Source: Akkermansiaceae bacterium
Lineage (GTDB): Bacteria > Verrucomicrobiota > Verrucomicrobiia > Verrucomicrobiales > Akkermansiaceae
Assembly (NCBI GenBank): GCA_015062005.1
Contig: SUVL01000002.1
Location: 62,001 to 126,000, forward strand
Length of the DNA: 64,000 nt
Direction of reading: 5' to 3'
The notes below the pieces were generated by a model. It searched no databases and was not told the origin of the DNA. It saw nothing but the letters and a program-made list of their open reading frames with translations. This document shows, piece by piece, positions 42,186-50,518 of this stretch (position 1 is its first letter; every line of letters begins with the position of its first letter). The position numbers and the translations under genes are program-made.

Positions 42186-44024
42186 ATGAACAATACGGTG
42201 TCGCATGTAACACAGAAAGAAAATCCGGAAACTGCAAAAACTCAGAAAAAGGCAGCAACGGATATTAGCAAGTTGCTCGAGGCTGCTTACAAGGGGCTCA
42301 CGGAAGTTGCAAAGGCCCTCATTGCGGCTGGCGCTGATGTCAATCAGGCAGACAACGATGGATGGACTCCGTTGCATTGGGCTGCTGGTAAGGGGCACAC
42401 GGAAGTTACTGAAGCCCTCATTGCGGCTGGTGCTGATGTCAATCAGGCAGACAACGATGGACGGACTCCGTTGCGTTGGGCTGCTGGTGAGGGGCACACG
42501 GAAGTTGCAAAGATCCTCATTGCGGCAGGGGCTGATGTCAATATGGCAGGCAACTATGGATGGACTCCGTTGAATCGGGCTGCTTCCGAGGGGCACACGG
42601 AAGTTACTGAAGCCCTCATTGCAGCGGGGGCTGATGTCAATATGGCAGAAAACTATGGATGGACTCCGTTGAATCAGGCTGCTTCCGAGGGGCACACGGA
42701 AGTTACAGAAGCCCTCATTGCAGCGGGGGCTGATGTCAATATGGCAGACAACGATGGATGGACTCCGTTGAATCGGGCTGCTTCCGAGGGACACACGGAA
42801 GTTACTGAAGCCCTCATTGCAGCGGGAGCTGATGTCAATATGGCAGACAACTATGGATGGACTCCGTTGAATCGGGCTGCTTCCGAGGGGCACACGGAAG
42901 TTACTGAAGCCCTCATTGCAGCGGGAGCTGATGTCAATAAGGCTGACGACGATGGACAGACTCCGTTGAATCGGGCTGCTTCCGAGGGGCACACGGAAGT
43001 TGCAAAGGCCCTCATTGCGGCAGGCGCTGATGTCAATCAGGCCGACAACGATGGACAGACCCCGTTGTATCGGGCTGCTTTCTATGATCACTCGGAAGTT
43101 GCAAAAGCACTCATTGCGGCAGGAGCTGATATCAATAAGGCATACAACGGTGGACAGGCTCCGTTTAATCGGGCTACTTCCGAGGGGTACACGGAAGTTA
43201 CAGAAAACCTCATTGCAGCGGAAGCAGATGTCAATGAGGCAGCAAACATGGCTTGCAAGTTGTATTGGGCCGCTTTCGAGGGGCACACGGAAGTTGTAAA
43301 AGCTCTCATTGCAGCAGGAGCTGACGTCAATAAGGCCGACAACGATGGAAAGACTCCGTTGCAGAAAGCCGCTTTCGAGGGGCACACGGAAGTTGTAAAA
43401 GCCCTCATTGCGGCAGGAGCTGACGTCAATAAGGCCAACAACGATGGAAAGACTCCGTTGCAGAAAGCCGCTTCCGAGGGGCACACGGAAGTTGTAAAAG
43501 CCCTCATTGCGGCAGGAGCTGATGTCAATCAGGCAGACAACGATGGATGGACTCCGTTGAATCGGGCTGCTTCCGAGGGGCACACGGAAGTTACAGAAGC
43601 CCTCATTGCGGCAGGAGCTGATATCAATCAGGCAAACAACGATGGATGGACTCCGTTGCAGGAGACTGCTTCCGGGGGCCACACGGAAGTTGCAGAAGCC
43701 CTCATTGCAGCAGGAGCTGATGTCAATCAGGCAGACAACTATGGATCGACTCCGTTGCATGGGGCTGTTTTCGATGGTCACACGGAAGTTGCAAAAACCC
43801 TCATTGCGGCAGGCGCTGATGTCAATAAGGCAGACAACAATGGATGGGCTCCGTTGAATTGGGCTGCATGGATGGGTCACGCGGAAGTTGCAAAGGCCCT
43901 CATTGCGGCAGGCGCTGATGTCAATCAGGCAGACAACGATGGATGGACTCCGTTGCATTGGGCTGCTGGTGAGGGGCACACGGAAGTTGCAGAAGCCCTC
44001 ATTGCAGCGGGTGCAAAAGAGTAA
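42186..44024 (+). CDS. Ankyrin-repeat protein (about 17.6 repeats)
   Basis: A 612-residue protein made almost entirely of 33-residue ankyrin repeats after a 30-residue Lys/Thr-rich lead. Each repeat follows AAxEGHTEVxxALIAAGADVNxADNDGWTPLxx; repeat 10 is one residue short and the most divergent, and the last is truncated (ALIAAGAKE). No signal peptide, membrane helix or catalytic domain is seen, so it is a pure protein-binding solenoid. The DNA is a 99-bp tandem repeat with several nearly identical units (for example around 42560-42960), so copy number may vary by recombination. It borders the left end of the genomic island but lies outside it. Partners unknown. Confidence 0.93.
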   Translation: MNNTVSHVTQKENPETAKTQKKAATDISKLLEAAYKGLTEVAKALIAAGADVNQADNDGWTPLHWAAGKGHTEVTEALIAAGADVNQADNDGRTPLRWAAGEGHTEVAKILIAAGADVNMAGNYGWTPLNRAASEGHTEVTEALIAAGADVNMAENYGWTPLNQAASEGHTEVTEALIAAGADVNMADNDGWTPLNRAASEGHTEVTEALIAAGADVNMADNYGWTPLNRAASEGHTEVTEALIAAGADVNKADDDGQTPLNRAASEGHTEVAKALIAAGADVNQADNDGQTPLYRAAFYDHSEVAKALIAAGADINKAYNGGQAPFNRATSEGYTEVTENLIAAEADVNEAANMACKLYWAAFEGHTEVVKALIAAGADVNKADNDGKTPLQKAAFEGHTEVVKALIAAGADVNKANNDGKTPLQKAASEGHTEVVKALIAAGADVNQADNDGWTPLNRAASEGHTEVTEALIAAGADINQANNDGWTPLQETASGGHTEVAEALIAAGADVNQADNYGSTPLHGAVFDGHTEVAKTLIAAGADVNKADNNGWAPLNWAAWMGHAEVAKALIAAGADVNQADNDGWTPLHWAAGEGHTEVAEALIAAGAKE

Positions 44025-44049
44025 CACGAGCGAATAGCAATCTTCCAAT

Positions 44050-44090
44050 CGCCCATCCTTGGTTTTACACCTTGGGTGGGCGTTTTGCTT
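44050..44090 (+). terminator. Rho-independent terminator after the ankyrin gene
   Basis: Stem CGCCCATCC (44050-44058) pairs with GGGTGGGCG (44074-44082), one G-T pair, followed by TTTT. Confidence 0.8.
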
Positions 44091-44115
44091 TTCAGTTGAT
44101 AATAAGGCGTATAGC

Positions 44116-44285
44116 GTCCGAGTAAAATCCGAGTTGCTGGTATGCGTTTTCAGCCGTTTTCAGGGCATTTTTGAGAATACTTCCAAAGAGAAGAGGGAGT
44201 TACTTTTTATCGTAACTCCCTCATTTTCAGCTATACGCACGAATGGACTCGAACCATCACGATGTTACTCACTAGAACCTGAAAC
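44116..44285. repeat. Left 170-bp direct repeat of the island (attachment-site copy, truncated tRNA-Leu)
   Basis: The segment is repeated in the same orientation at 57961-58130 with seven mismatches by eye. It contains the 3' part of the tRNA-Leu gene up to the anticodon loop (about 44234-44285), the tRNA terminator hairpin GGGAGTTAC/GTAACTCCC (44195-44220) and downstream sequence. Because the tRNA 5' half is missing, this copy is not a functional tRNA. Identity ends abruptly after ...CCTGAAAC at 44285, which is where the crossover must lie at or before. Confidence 0.85.
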
Positions 44286-44347
44286 ACCCTTCTGCATTGA
44301 ATTATCAATGAGTTGCGTGTTTTTCCGAGTTTGGGCCGAGAAATGTC

Positions 44348-44376
44348 TTTACAAGTCGCTTCTGTTGTGTTATACT
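44348..44376 (+). promoter_or_regulatory. Sigma70-type promoter upstream of integrase 1
   Basis: TTTACA (44348-44353), 17-nt spacer, TATACT (44371-44376). It gives a leader of about 155 nt that contains the inverted repeat TTGTTAT-TATAACAA near 44418. Confidence 0.6.
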
Positions 44377-44540
44377 ATCTTCACGATGTAAGGTCCTCAA
44401 CAAGAGAAGCCAAAACATTGTTATTATAACAACAAACAATAAAAACAAGCGTGCTGATAATAATGTATGTTTGTTTTCTAATACTGAATAATAAAATGAT
44501 GGAGTAGAACTGTAAGGAACATAGTAAGAAGGATAAAGAG

Positions 44541-45836
44541 TTGATTGTGATTACTACCCTAGATAAGAAATCAAAGAGTAAGACCAAATTTTACGAAATT
44601 GAGGGTCAGAGGGTGTATCTTCCAAAAGGAATAAGTGCCGAAACTTGGCGAGGGGGTGTTCAGAAGTTGATTGTCACATCTACTGAACATGGCAAGCCAA
44701 AAAGGCTATCATTCCCTTGGACGCTTGCAGGACTTGAAGAAGCCAAGGCTCTGAATGACACCTACAAGAAGGAGGTCAGAAAGTATGGTGCAGACTTCGG
44801 TAACATTACCGAGGATGAAAAACGAGCACTTGACCTGTGGAGACAATACACAAAGGAAGCAATGGCGAACGGTTTTGCCTACGCCTCCGCTTATGAGATA
44901 GTGCAGGCTGGCTTGGAGGGTAGAAAAACCACATCTCCTACCTTTGAGGCCTTGGCTCAATTCTACTTTGATAAGGAACTCATGCGAAAGACCGATGGCG
45001 AACTCACCGAGCATGCCGAAACTGTAAAGAGACGATTATTCAATCACATCTGTCCTGTTCTGGGAGGCAGGCCTGCTCACACTATCACCGAGGAAGAGGT
45101 TGAGGCCTTTCTGAATTCTCTGAAAGGTATTGATGGAAAGCGTGCGTCTGTCAATACACGAGAGCAATACCTCAACCTGCTCAAAACTGTATTCAAGTTT
45201 TGCATAAAGAGAGGTCAAATCCCTGCAACATACAATCCTGTTGCAAATCTCAATCCTCCTAGCAAGAAGAAGATTGAAGAACCTGAAACTTTGAGTGTGG
45301 AGGAGGTAAAACGCATCTTTGCCTTTGTAAAGAACACGCCCAGGTATCATAAGTTCATTCCTGTTCTGGCCGTAGGGTTCTTCTGTGGAGCACGAGTTGA
45401 TGAAAGAGCCAAGATAACATACAGGGACATCTTTGTTGGCGGTCGTAATGAAATCTACATCTCCGCTGCCAACGCCAAGAATGGTGAGGCTCGTTACATC
45501 TACCCTTCCGAAAACTTCCGTTCATGGATGGACTTCGCAAAGGCTCACGGCGTAACCATGCATCCAACTGAATACTTGCTCACTGGAAATAGTGTGAAGC
45601 AGAGGAGAGATGCTCACAGTTCATTCTTGCGGACGCTTACAAGAGAAACAGGTATCAAACTCCCTAAAAACTGTATTCGTCACACGGCTGCTTCATTCAT
45701 GGCGGAGCGACACGGCTATACATCCACAGCGAACCAACTCGGCCATGACATCGCCATGCTTCTGAAACATTACCGCCGAGCCATCACCAAAACGGAAGCC
45801 GAGGCTTATTACAACATCACCCCTGATGCTGTGTAA
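44541..45836 (+). CDS. Tyrosine recombinase/integrase 1
   Basis: A 431-residue phage-type integrase. An N-terminal arm-binding-type domain, a SAM-like core-binding domain (about 130-225) and a C-terminal catalytic domain are laid out in order. Catalytic residues: Arg in FFCGARVDERAKI, Lys in the following beta-hairpin, Arg in PKNCIRHTAASF, His in QLGHD and the nucleophile Tyr in LLKHYRRA. The His of the usual H-x-x-R box is Asn here (N-C-I-R). No ATG is available near the start; TTG at 44541 has an AAGGA Shine-Dalgarno 6-7 nt before it. It lies next to the left repeat, the expected place for the integrase. Confidence 0.92.
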   Translation: MIVITTLDKKSKSKTKFYEIEGQRVYLPKGISAETWRGGVQKLIVTSTEHGKPKRLSFPWTLAGLEEAKALNDTYKKEVRKYGADFGNITEDEKRALDLWRQYTKEAMANGFAYASAYEIVQAGLEGRKTTSPTFEALAQFYFDKELMRKTDGELTEHAETVKRRLFNHICPVLGGRPAHTITEEEVEAFLNSLKGIDGKRASVNTREQYLNLLKTVFKFCIKRGQIPATYNPVANLNPPSKKKIEEPETLSVEEVKRIFAFVKNTPRYHKFIPVLAVGFFCGARVDERAKITYRDIFVGGRNEIYISAANAKNGEARYIYPSENFRSWMDFAKAHGVTMHPTEYLLTGNSVKQRRDAHSSFLRTLTRETGIKLPKNCIRHTAASFMAERHGYTSTANQLGHDIAMLLKHYRRAITKTEAEAYYNITPDAV

Positions 45837-45854
45837 AAACTTTCAGAACTCGTG

Positions 45855-45860
45855 TATAAT
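45855..45860 (+). promoter_or_regulatory. -10 box of the excisionase-like gene (leaderless)
   Basis: Consensus TATAAT at 45855-45860, preceded by TG, 6 nt before the ATG at 45867. No good -35 is seen. Transcription would start at the first codon. Confidence 0.5.
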
Positions 45861-45866
45861 AGTGGT

Positions 45867-46091
45867 ATGAAGAAATCAGACGAGACTAATCCAGACATCA
45901 TAATGACTCGCCAAGAGTTAGCCAAGAAGTTGCGTATTGTTCCTGATACCGTCACTCGCTGGACGAAGTAGGGACTGCCTGTCCTCTACATTGGTAAGGT
46001 CAAAACGGTAGCCAAGGGGGCAAGACCTCGTTACATCCTGTCACAAGTGATGGCTTGGCTGGAAAATCAGCAGAGTGGTATTGTGTGGTAA
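45867..46091 (+). pseudogene. Excisionase-like HTH gene with an in-frame amber codon
   Basis: The frame reads MKKSDETNPDIIMTRQELAKK LRIVPDTVTRWTK, then TAG at 45969-45971, then GLPVLYIGKVKTVAKGARPRY ILSQVMAWLENQQSGIVW and a TAA. Both halves join into one complete 74-codon MerR/HTH_17-type domain, the fold of phage and ICE excisionases, and the position between two integrases fits. The TAG falls where Gln, Arg or Lys is usual (W-T-K-x-G-L-P). Either a recent nonsense mutation or a decoded amber codon. The gene has its own -10 and terminator. Confidence 0.65.
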
Positions 46092-46117
46092 GAGGTAGCA
46101 ACTCACAATGACAAGTC

Positions 46118-46151
46118 AGGAGGAGAAGATAATCACTTCTCCTCTTTTTTT
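46118..46151 (+). terminator. Rho-independent terminator after the excisionase-like gene
   Basis: 9-bp stem GAGGAGAAG (46120-46128) / CTTCTCCTC (46136-46144), followed by seven T. Confidence 0.9.
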
Positions 46152-46245
46152 ACCCAAATTTTCACCTTACTAGATAGCAAATCTAGTAAAACTCCTGAAA
46201 TTCGTAAGGAATTTAGAATAAGTGACTAAAAAGTGACAAAAAGAC

Positions 46246-46273
46246 TTTACAAAATGGGGTCCTTTGGTATCAT
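46246..46273 (+). promoter_or_regulatory. Sigma70-type promoter of integrase 2
   Basis: TTTACA (46246-46251), 16-nt spacer, TATCAT (46268-46273), then 8 nt to the ATG at 46282. Confidence 0.5.
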
Positions 46274-46281
46274 TTCCGCAG

Positions 46282-47550
46282 ATGAAACGAACCAAGTCCA
46301 AAACCAAGTTCCACGACCTCCAAGGCAAGCGAGTCACCTTCCCCAAGGGTATCTCTTTGGAGACCAAGAACGGTGTGAAGAAGATTACCGTGACTTGGAC
46401 GGAACATGGTCGCATCAGAAAGAAGTTCTTTGATGCCACCTTGGAGGGTTTTGAGGATGCCAAGTCTGTCAATGCCACCAAAAAACAGGAGTTGAAGCGG
46501 TTTGGTCAGGAATTTGGAACAATCTCCGATGATGAGAAGCAGGCTTTGGACTTGTGGCGTGCTTATGTCAAGGAAGCAAAGGAAAGTGGATTCCAATTCG
46601 TATCTGCCTACGAGGTCATGAAGAGAGGCTTGATTGGCCAGCAGACTACCACTCCTAATTTCTCCGAACTTGCCAATCTCTACTTTGAGAAAGAACTACT
46701 CCGTAAGACCGATGGTGAAGTCACGGAGCATGCAGAGACGGTTCGCACTCGCCTATTCAACATCATCAGCCCCTACTTTGGGAATAAACCTATCCATACT
46801 ATCACCGAGGATGATGTGGTGGCTTTCCTCAACTCTCTCCAAGGATTGCGTGGCAAGGCTTCCCAGAGCACACGAGAACAATACATCAATCTAATGAAGT
46901 CCGTATTCAAGTTCGGTGAGGTTCAGGGATACATCGGCAAAGAACACAATCCTGCCAAGTTCATCAAACCTGCCACCAAGAAGAAGGACAAGGAGCCTGA
47001 AATGCTGTCGGTGGATGAGGTGAAGCGTATCTTCTCTTTCGTGAAGAACAATCCGAAGTTCCATCAGTTCATCCCTGTATTAGCCATCGGCTTCTTCTGT
47101 GGAGCACGAGTTGAAGAGAGAGCGAAACTGACTTATGGTGACATCTTCGTGGGTGGGCGTAATGAAATCTACATCTCCGCTGCTGTTGCTAAGAATGGTA
47201 TTGCACGCTTCGTCTATCCCACCGAGAATGTGAAGGCTTGGATGGACTTTGCAAAGGCTCATGGTGTGAGCATGGATGCTACTGATACGCTTATCCAAGG
47301 TGAGACTATCAAACAGCGTAGAAGTTCTCACAGTTCTTTCCTCAAAGCACTGGCTACCGAGACAGGCATCGTTTTGCCCAAGAACTGCATTCGTCACACT
47401 GCTGCTTCATTCATGTCCGAGAGCATCGGTCACACGGCTGCTGCTAACCAGTTGGGGCATGACTTGGCTGTTCTGATGAAACACTATCGCCGTGCTATTA
47501 CCAAGACAGAGGCAGAGGATTACTACAACATTACCCCTGATGCAGTCTAA
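46282..47550 (+). CDS. Tyrosine recombinase/integrase 2
   Basis: A 422-residue paralogue of integrase 1, about two-thirds identical by eye over its full length. It has the same domain order and the same catalytic set: Arg in FFCGARVEERAKL, Arg in PKNCIRHTAASF, His in QLGHD and Tyr in LMKHYRRA, again with Asn replacing the first box-II His. Even the end (DYYNITPDAV) is shared. I use the ATG at 46282; a TTG 18 nt upstream is within the promoter. Two full-length integrases in tandem suggest either a heterodimeric recombinase or a duplication with one copy specialised for excision. Confidence 0.92.
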   Translation: MKRTKSKTKFHDLQGKRVTFPKGISLETKNGVKKITVTWTEHGRIRKKFFDATLEGFEDAKSVNATKKQELKRFGQEFGTISDDEKQALDLWRAYVKEAKESGFQFVSAYEVMKRGLIGQQTTTPNFSELANLYFEKELLRKTDGEVTEHAETVRTRLFNIISPYFGNKPIHTITEDDVVAFLNSLQGLRGKASQSTREQYINLMKSVFKFGEVQGYIGKEHNPAKFIKPATKKKDKEPEMLSVDEVKRIFSFVKNNPKFHQFIPVLAIGFFCGARVEERAKLTYGDIFVGGRNEIYISAAVAKNGIARFVYPTENVKAWMDFAKAHGVSMDATDTLIQGETIKQRRSSHSSFLKALATETGIVLPKNCIRHTAASFMSESIGHTAAANQLGHDLAVLMKHYRRAITKTEAEDYYNITPDAV

Positions 47551-47629
47551 CTCTCTAAATACTATTGTTATGAGAGAGTAGATTACTTATAAATGGAATT
47601 GGAACAACGGCACAGACTTTGCCAACTGG

Positions 47630-47974
47630 ATGACCAAGCAAGTGGCTTACAAGGTCTTATCGGAATTCTGGTGTTGGTATGGCGATGTGGTAAAGACTGT
47701 TAGTCGTATTACATCTAACGAACATGAATTGGCTGCATTGGATGAGGTAGGAGAACATTCCTTTGATGGCCTGCCCTTACCCTCTCTTGATACCAAGTTC
47801 TACATCTGTGGCAAGGAATTTGAGGTTCGTGATGCTATGTTGCTTGCCACAATGACGGTTGAGCAAGTTGTCAATGAGTTTCCTGATACCCCTGATGGCT
47901 GGTCTTCTATTGCAGATGTAAGGGAATTTGCTCTTGGATTCTTCTGTGGAGTGGTCAGAGGGATGTTGGATTGA
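47630..47974 (+). CDS. Small protein of unknown function, possibly extended through an amber codon
   Basis: A 114-residue acidic protein (KVLSEFWCWYGDVVKTVSR... FALGFFCGVVRGMLD) with no known family. Upstream in the same frame is ATG AGA GAG TAG at 47570-47581, followed by 16 sense codons (ITYKWNWNNGTDFANW) that lead directly into the first Met used here. If the TAG were decoded, the protein would be 134 residues. Without readthrough the ATG at 47630 has no Shine-Dalgarno. It is convergent with the primase-like gene, with a shared hairpin between. Confidence 0.6.
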   Translation: MTKQVAYKVLSEFWCWYGDVVKTVSRITSNEHELAALDEVGEHSFDGLPLPSLDTKFYICGKEFEVRDAMLLATMTVEQVVNEFPDTPDGWSSIADVREFALGFFCGVVRGMLD

Positions 47975-48006
47975 CCTGCCTGCACCGATTCATCTCTGAA
48001 AACAGT

Positions 48007-48038
48007 AATCCCCACCTCTCATACGAAGGGTGGGGTAA
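48007..48038. terminator. Bidirectional terminator-like hairpin between convergent genes
   Basis: CCCCACC (48010-48016) pairs with GGTGGGG (48029-48035) between the stop codons of the 47974 and 48049 genes. T-runs are weak on both sides. Confidence 0.6.
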
Positions 48039-48048
48039 CTTGTATCGC

Positions 48049-49095
48049 TTATGCCGATTCCTGTTCTAGTTCTTTCAGGAAGGCCAGCATCTCATCATCA
48101 TCTATGTAGATGCTTTCTTTGTTCGTGGGTTGGATAGGGATAGGTTTCTCTTCTGCTGGTGTCATCTGCACGAACTCCTGATAATTGCTTCGTGCTTCCT
48201 CCTCATTCCAAGAGTGGTCAATGATGGTCTGTGGGTCTATCTCGTCCAATTCATACGCCATCGCAACATCGTTGAAGTCCTTGAATTCGGAGTAGATGTC
48301 CCATGAGAATACCTTATCGCCCTTGGAAAGCCACTCTCTCTTCTCGGTAATCCACTCCAAGCCTTTTACTCCACCCTTATCTTTCAATCGGAAGTTGTCT
48401 AGGATGTGGATAATCTGAAAGCCTGCCTCTCGGTAGATGTCCAGCACCTTACTCATCTTGTTCGGTAGAATCCAGTTGGAATACGCAAGGCAGTTCTTCA
48501 AGAAACAACTATCGTAGATACCCTCCGTTACGAAGATGGTCTTGTAAGAGTAGTCAATCTTCTCTAAACCATAGGGAATGGAGTATTGCTCACCTGCTGT
48601 TGCCTCCTCTTTGATTATCTTGCCATCTATCACTCGTGGAATGAGCGGTCTGTGACGAGTATTATACACGGCTGACCGTCTGTTATCTACTCGGAACAAC
48701 AGTTCTATACTCTTTCTCTGGAAGTCAAATTTCCATCCATCGTGCGGACGATTCGTAGCCGTCAGCAGTCTTCTATCTTTGAGGATGTCGTAAGCCTGTT
48801 GGAGCAACTTCTTCCGTTCAGGATTCTTCTCCTTTGTAATCGTCTCAATGCTGATGGTCTTGTATCGCTTGGGATTGGTCAGAGGAGAAGAAAGTTTTTT
48901 CACCTTGGCTAGAATACCATCCTTGGTGTTGTCTTCCTCATCATCAGGGCTACACTCCTTATCACTATCCTCACTCATTCCCATTGCCCTCTTCAATGAA
49001 TTCACCTCTGCTTTTAGAGAGTTCAGTTCTTCAAGAATCTGCTGCAACATGGGAGAATTATCCATCACAGGTTTATTCTCCTGCTTCTGTGACAT
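48049..49095 (-). CDS. TOPRIM-domain primase-like protein
   Basis: A 348-residue protein. Residues 15-40 are a short coiled coil, then an acidic stretch. The middle holds a TOPRIM domain: FVTEGIYDSCF (conserved Glu), ILDNFRLKDKGG (Asp pair) and the DVAMAYELDEIDP segment after FKDFNDV, a pattern typical of the K-D-x-N-D of phage and plasmid primases. A DnaG-type zinc finger is absent, as is a helicase domain. It probably makes primers or acts in replication of the island. Its ATG follows the upstream gene's TAG directly (TAGATG), so the two are coupled, or fused if the amber codon is read. Confidence 0.7.
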   Translation of the reverse strand: MSQKQENKPVMDNSPMLQQILEELNSLKAEVNSLKRAMGMSEDSDKECSPDDEEDNTKDGILAKVKKLSSPLTNPKRYKTISIETITKEKNPERKKLLQQAYDILKDRRLLTATNRPHDGWKFDFQRKSIELLFRVDNRRSAVYNTRHRPLIPRVIDGKIIKEEATAGEQYSIPYGLEKIDYSYKTIFVTEGIYDSCFLKNCLAYSNWILPNKMSKVLDIYREAGFQIIHILDNFRLKDKGGVKGLEWITEKREWLSKGDKVFSWDIYSEFKDFNDVAMAYELDEIDPQTIIDHSWNEEEARSNYQEFVQMTPAEEKPIPIQPTNKESIYIDDDEMLAFLKELEQESA

Positions 49096-49791
49096 CTACC
49101 CCTCTGGTGCTTTACTATCAGATAAGGCCAGCCCATTACCAAACTTCACATTCCAATGGCCTGCAAAGATTCCAGATGCTGCTATTGCCCTTTCCTGTGC
49201 CGATGATAATTCGGTTGTTTCCTGATTCTTGATGAACCAAAACGGATTGGACTTCTTCGCAGGAGCATTCTTACCCTGACTTTCTGACCATACTACCAAA
49301 TTTTCCTTGTGATAGTAGGTGTGCCTGCGATTGTTCAAGGTAAATACCAATGAATGAGGTTGAGCATCCTTCTTCACCTCCGTTACCTCTACTCCCTTAT
49401 TCGCAAGCCAAGCCACCAGCAATGAGCCATCTATCATTCCTCTCATCTCTTTGACGAATGGGTCTGCTGATGTGAGTTTGCCCTTGGTGAGATAACGGTC
49501 GGTTACATACTTGGTGAGAATTTCATTGACCCTGGCTACACCTTGCTCATTGAGGATGTAGGAATCCACATGAACACGCTTACCATCTCGGTATTCGTAG
49601 TTCTTGAATTCTCCCCAAGGACTGTTCTTGAATGGCTTTTTACGGTCTGCCATCAAGGTTTGTGGGTCAATGATACCACCCATTGCCATGAGCCGATGAA
49701 CCTCACGATAGTAAGACATCTGCTCTTCCTTACATACTCCCAGCCCCATCACATGAGACTGGATTATCTTCTTATACGAATTCGTTTTCAT
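49096..49791 (-). CDS. Protein of unknown function upstream of the primase-like gene
   Basis: A 231-residue protein with no family I recognise. It is basic and rich in aromatic residues (HVMGLGVCKEEQMSYYREVHRLMAMGG; SPWGEFKNYEYRDGKRVHVDSYILNEQGVARVNEILTKYV), and a middle segment FTLNNRRHTYYHKENLVVW resembles a small DNA-binding beta-hairpin. It ends in TAG, directly followed in frame by the start of the TOPRIM gene. Together the two have the size of one bi-domain replication protein. It lies next to the iteron region, so a role in origin recognition is possible (inference). Confidence 0.6.
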   Translation of the reverse strand: MKTNSYKKIIQSHVMGLGVCKEEQMSYYREVHRLMAMGGIIDPQTLMADRKKPFKNSPWGEFKNYEYRDGKRVHVDSYILNEQGVARVNEILTKYVTDRYLTKGKLTSADPFVKEMRGMIDGSLLVAWLANKGVEVTEVKKDAQPHSLVFTLNNRRHTYYHKENLVVWSESQGKNAPAKKSNPFWFIKNQETTELSSAQERAIAASGIFAGHWNVKFGNGLALSDSKAPEG

Positions 49792-50518
49792 AATTACTTC
49801 TTCTATTGTTGAATGAACACACCATGTGTTCGCATTCTATTATACAGGTGTTCTTTTTTCTGACTGAACAATTGGAATGTTCGCAAGAGTGTTCGCATTC
49901 AGACCTAGGCATGGTTCATCTTCCATGACCTGTAACCGATGGAACCAAAAACTAGGACTGTGGATTACCCTTCGTGGGTATGGTGATGCCTGATTGCCCT
50001 CAAAACGCATTTATCATTGTTGTATGGAGTGGTTTCAGGCCTGTCTGGTATCAACCTACTGGAAGCACCTATACCCTCATACTATACAATAAAGAATGGG
50101 CTTCTCACAGGATTGCTCACAGAACTCATCAATGTTCTGGCAATGGTGTGCCAAGGGATGATGAACAGTCAATGATAATGGCTCATGTCTGATGGTCATC
50201 CTCATTGATACTGCTCATAGAGATAATACTTCCCAAGATGACTACATGTTCTTCATTCCATGTCGGATGTTCCATCCTCCATTACACTACTACATGTATT
50301 ATAGAGAAATCTTTCCCAAGATAAATCTTTACTCTGCGAACACCACCATAACAGTGCTGCACCACTAGCATCAATGCTGGCCTATACGCTCATCAGTATT
50401 CCAATTAGCAGTGCATTGCACCACTAACCTTTTACTGCACCACTAATTGAGGAGAATCTTTATTCCATAGCAGCACAGTGCATTCTTATCTGCACTGCAC
50501 CACTATTTCATAAAGGAG
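49792..50518. other. Iteron-rich non-coding region, candidate replication origin/control region
   Basis: About 727 bp without a credible gene. Four exact TGCACCACTA units lie in direct orientation at 50358, 50417, 50436 and 50496. Four TGTTCGCA boxes lie at 49827, 49878, 49890 and (reversed) 50335; the first three flank a -10 box ATTATA (49839-49844, minus strand TATAAT) for the gene starting at 49791. GAACAC/GTGTTC (49815-49820, 49826-49831) is an inverted pair. The setting beside replication genes suggests an origin plus an operator array. Confidence 0.55.

Noticed and set aside
42075..44048. Long open frame (657 codons) antisense to the ankyrin gene
   Set aside because: It is open only because the 99-bp sense repeat happens to lack stops in that frame; the translation is a repeat with no protein character, and the sense strand encodes clear ankyrin repeats.
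44230..44285. Second tRNA-Leu gene at the left boundary
   Set aside because: Only the 3' part is present; the sequence diverges right after the anticodon-loop segment, so no cloverleaf can form.
49974..50192. 72-codon open frame in the iteron region
   Set aside because: No start signal, odd composition and overlap with repeats; not supported as a gene.
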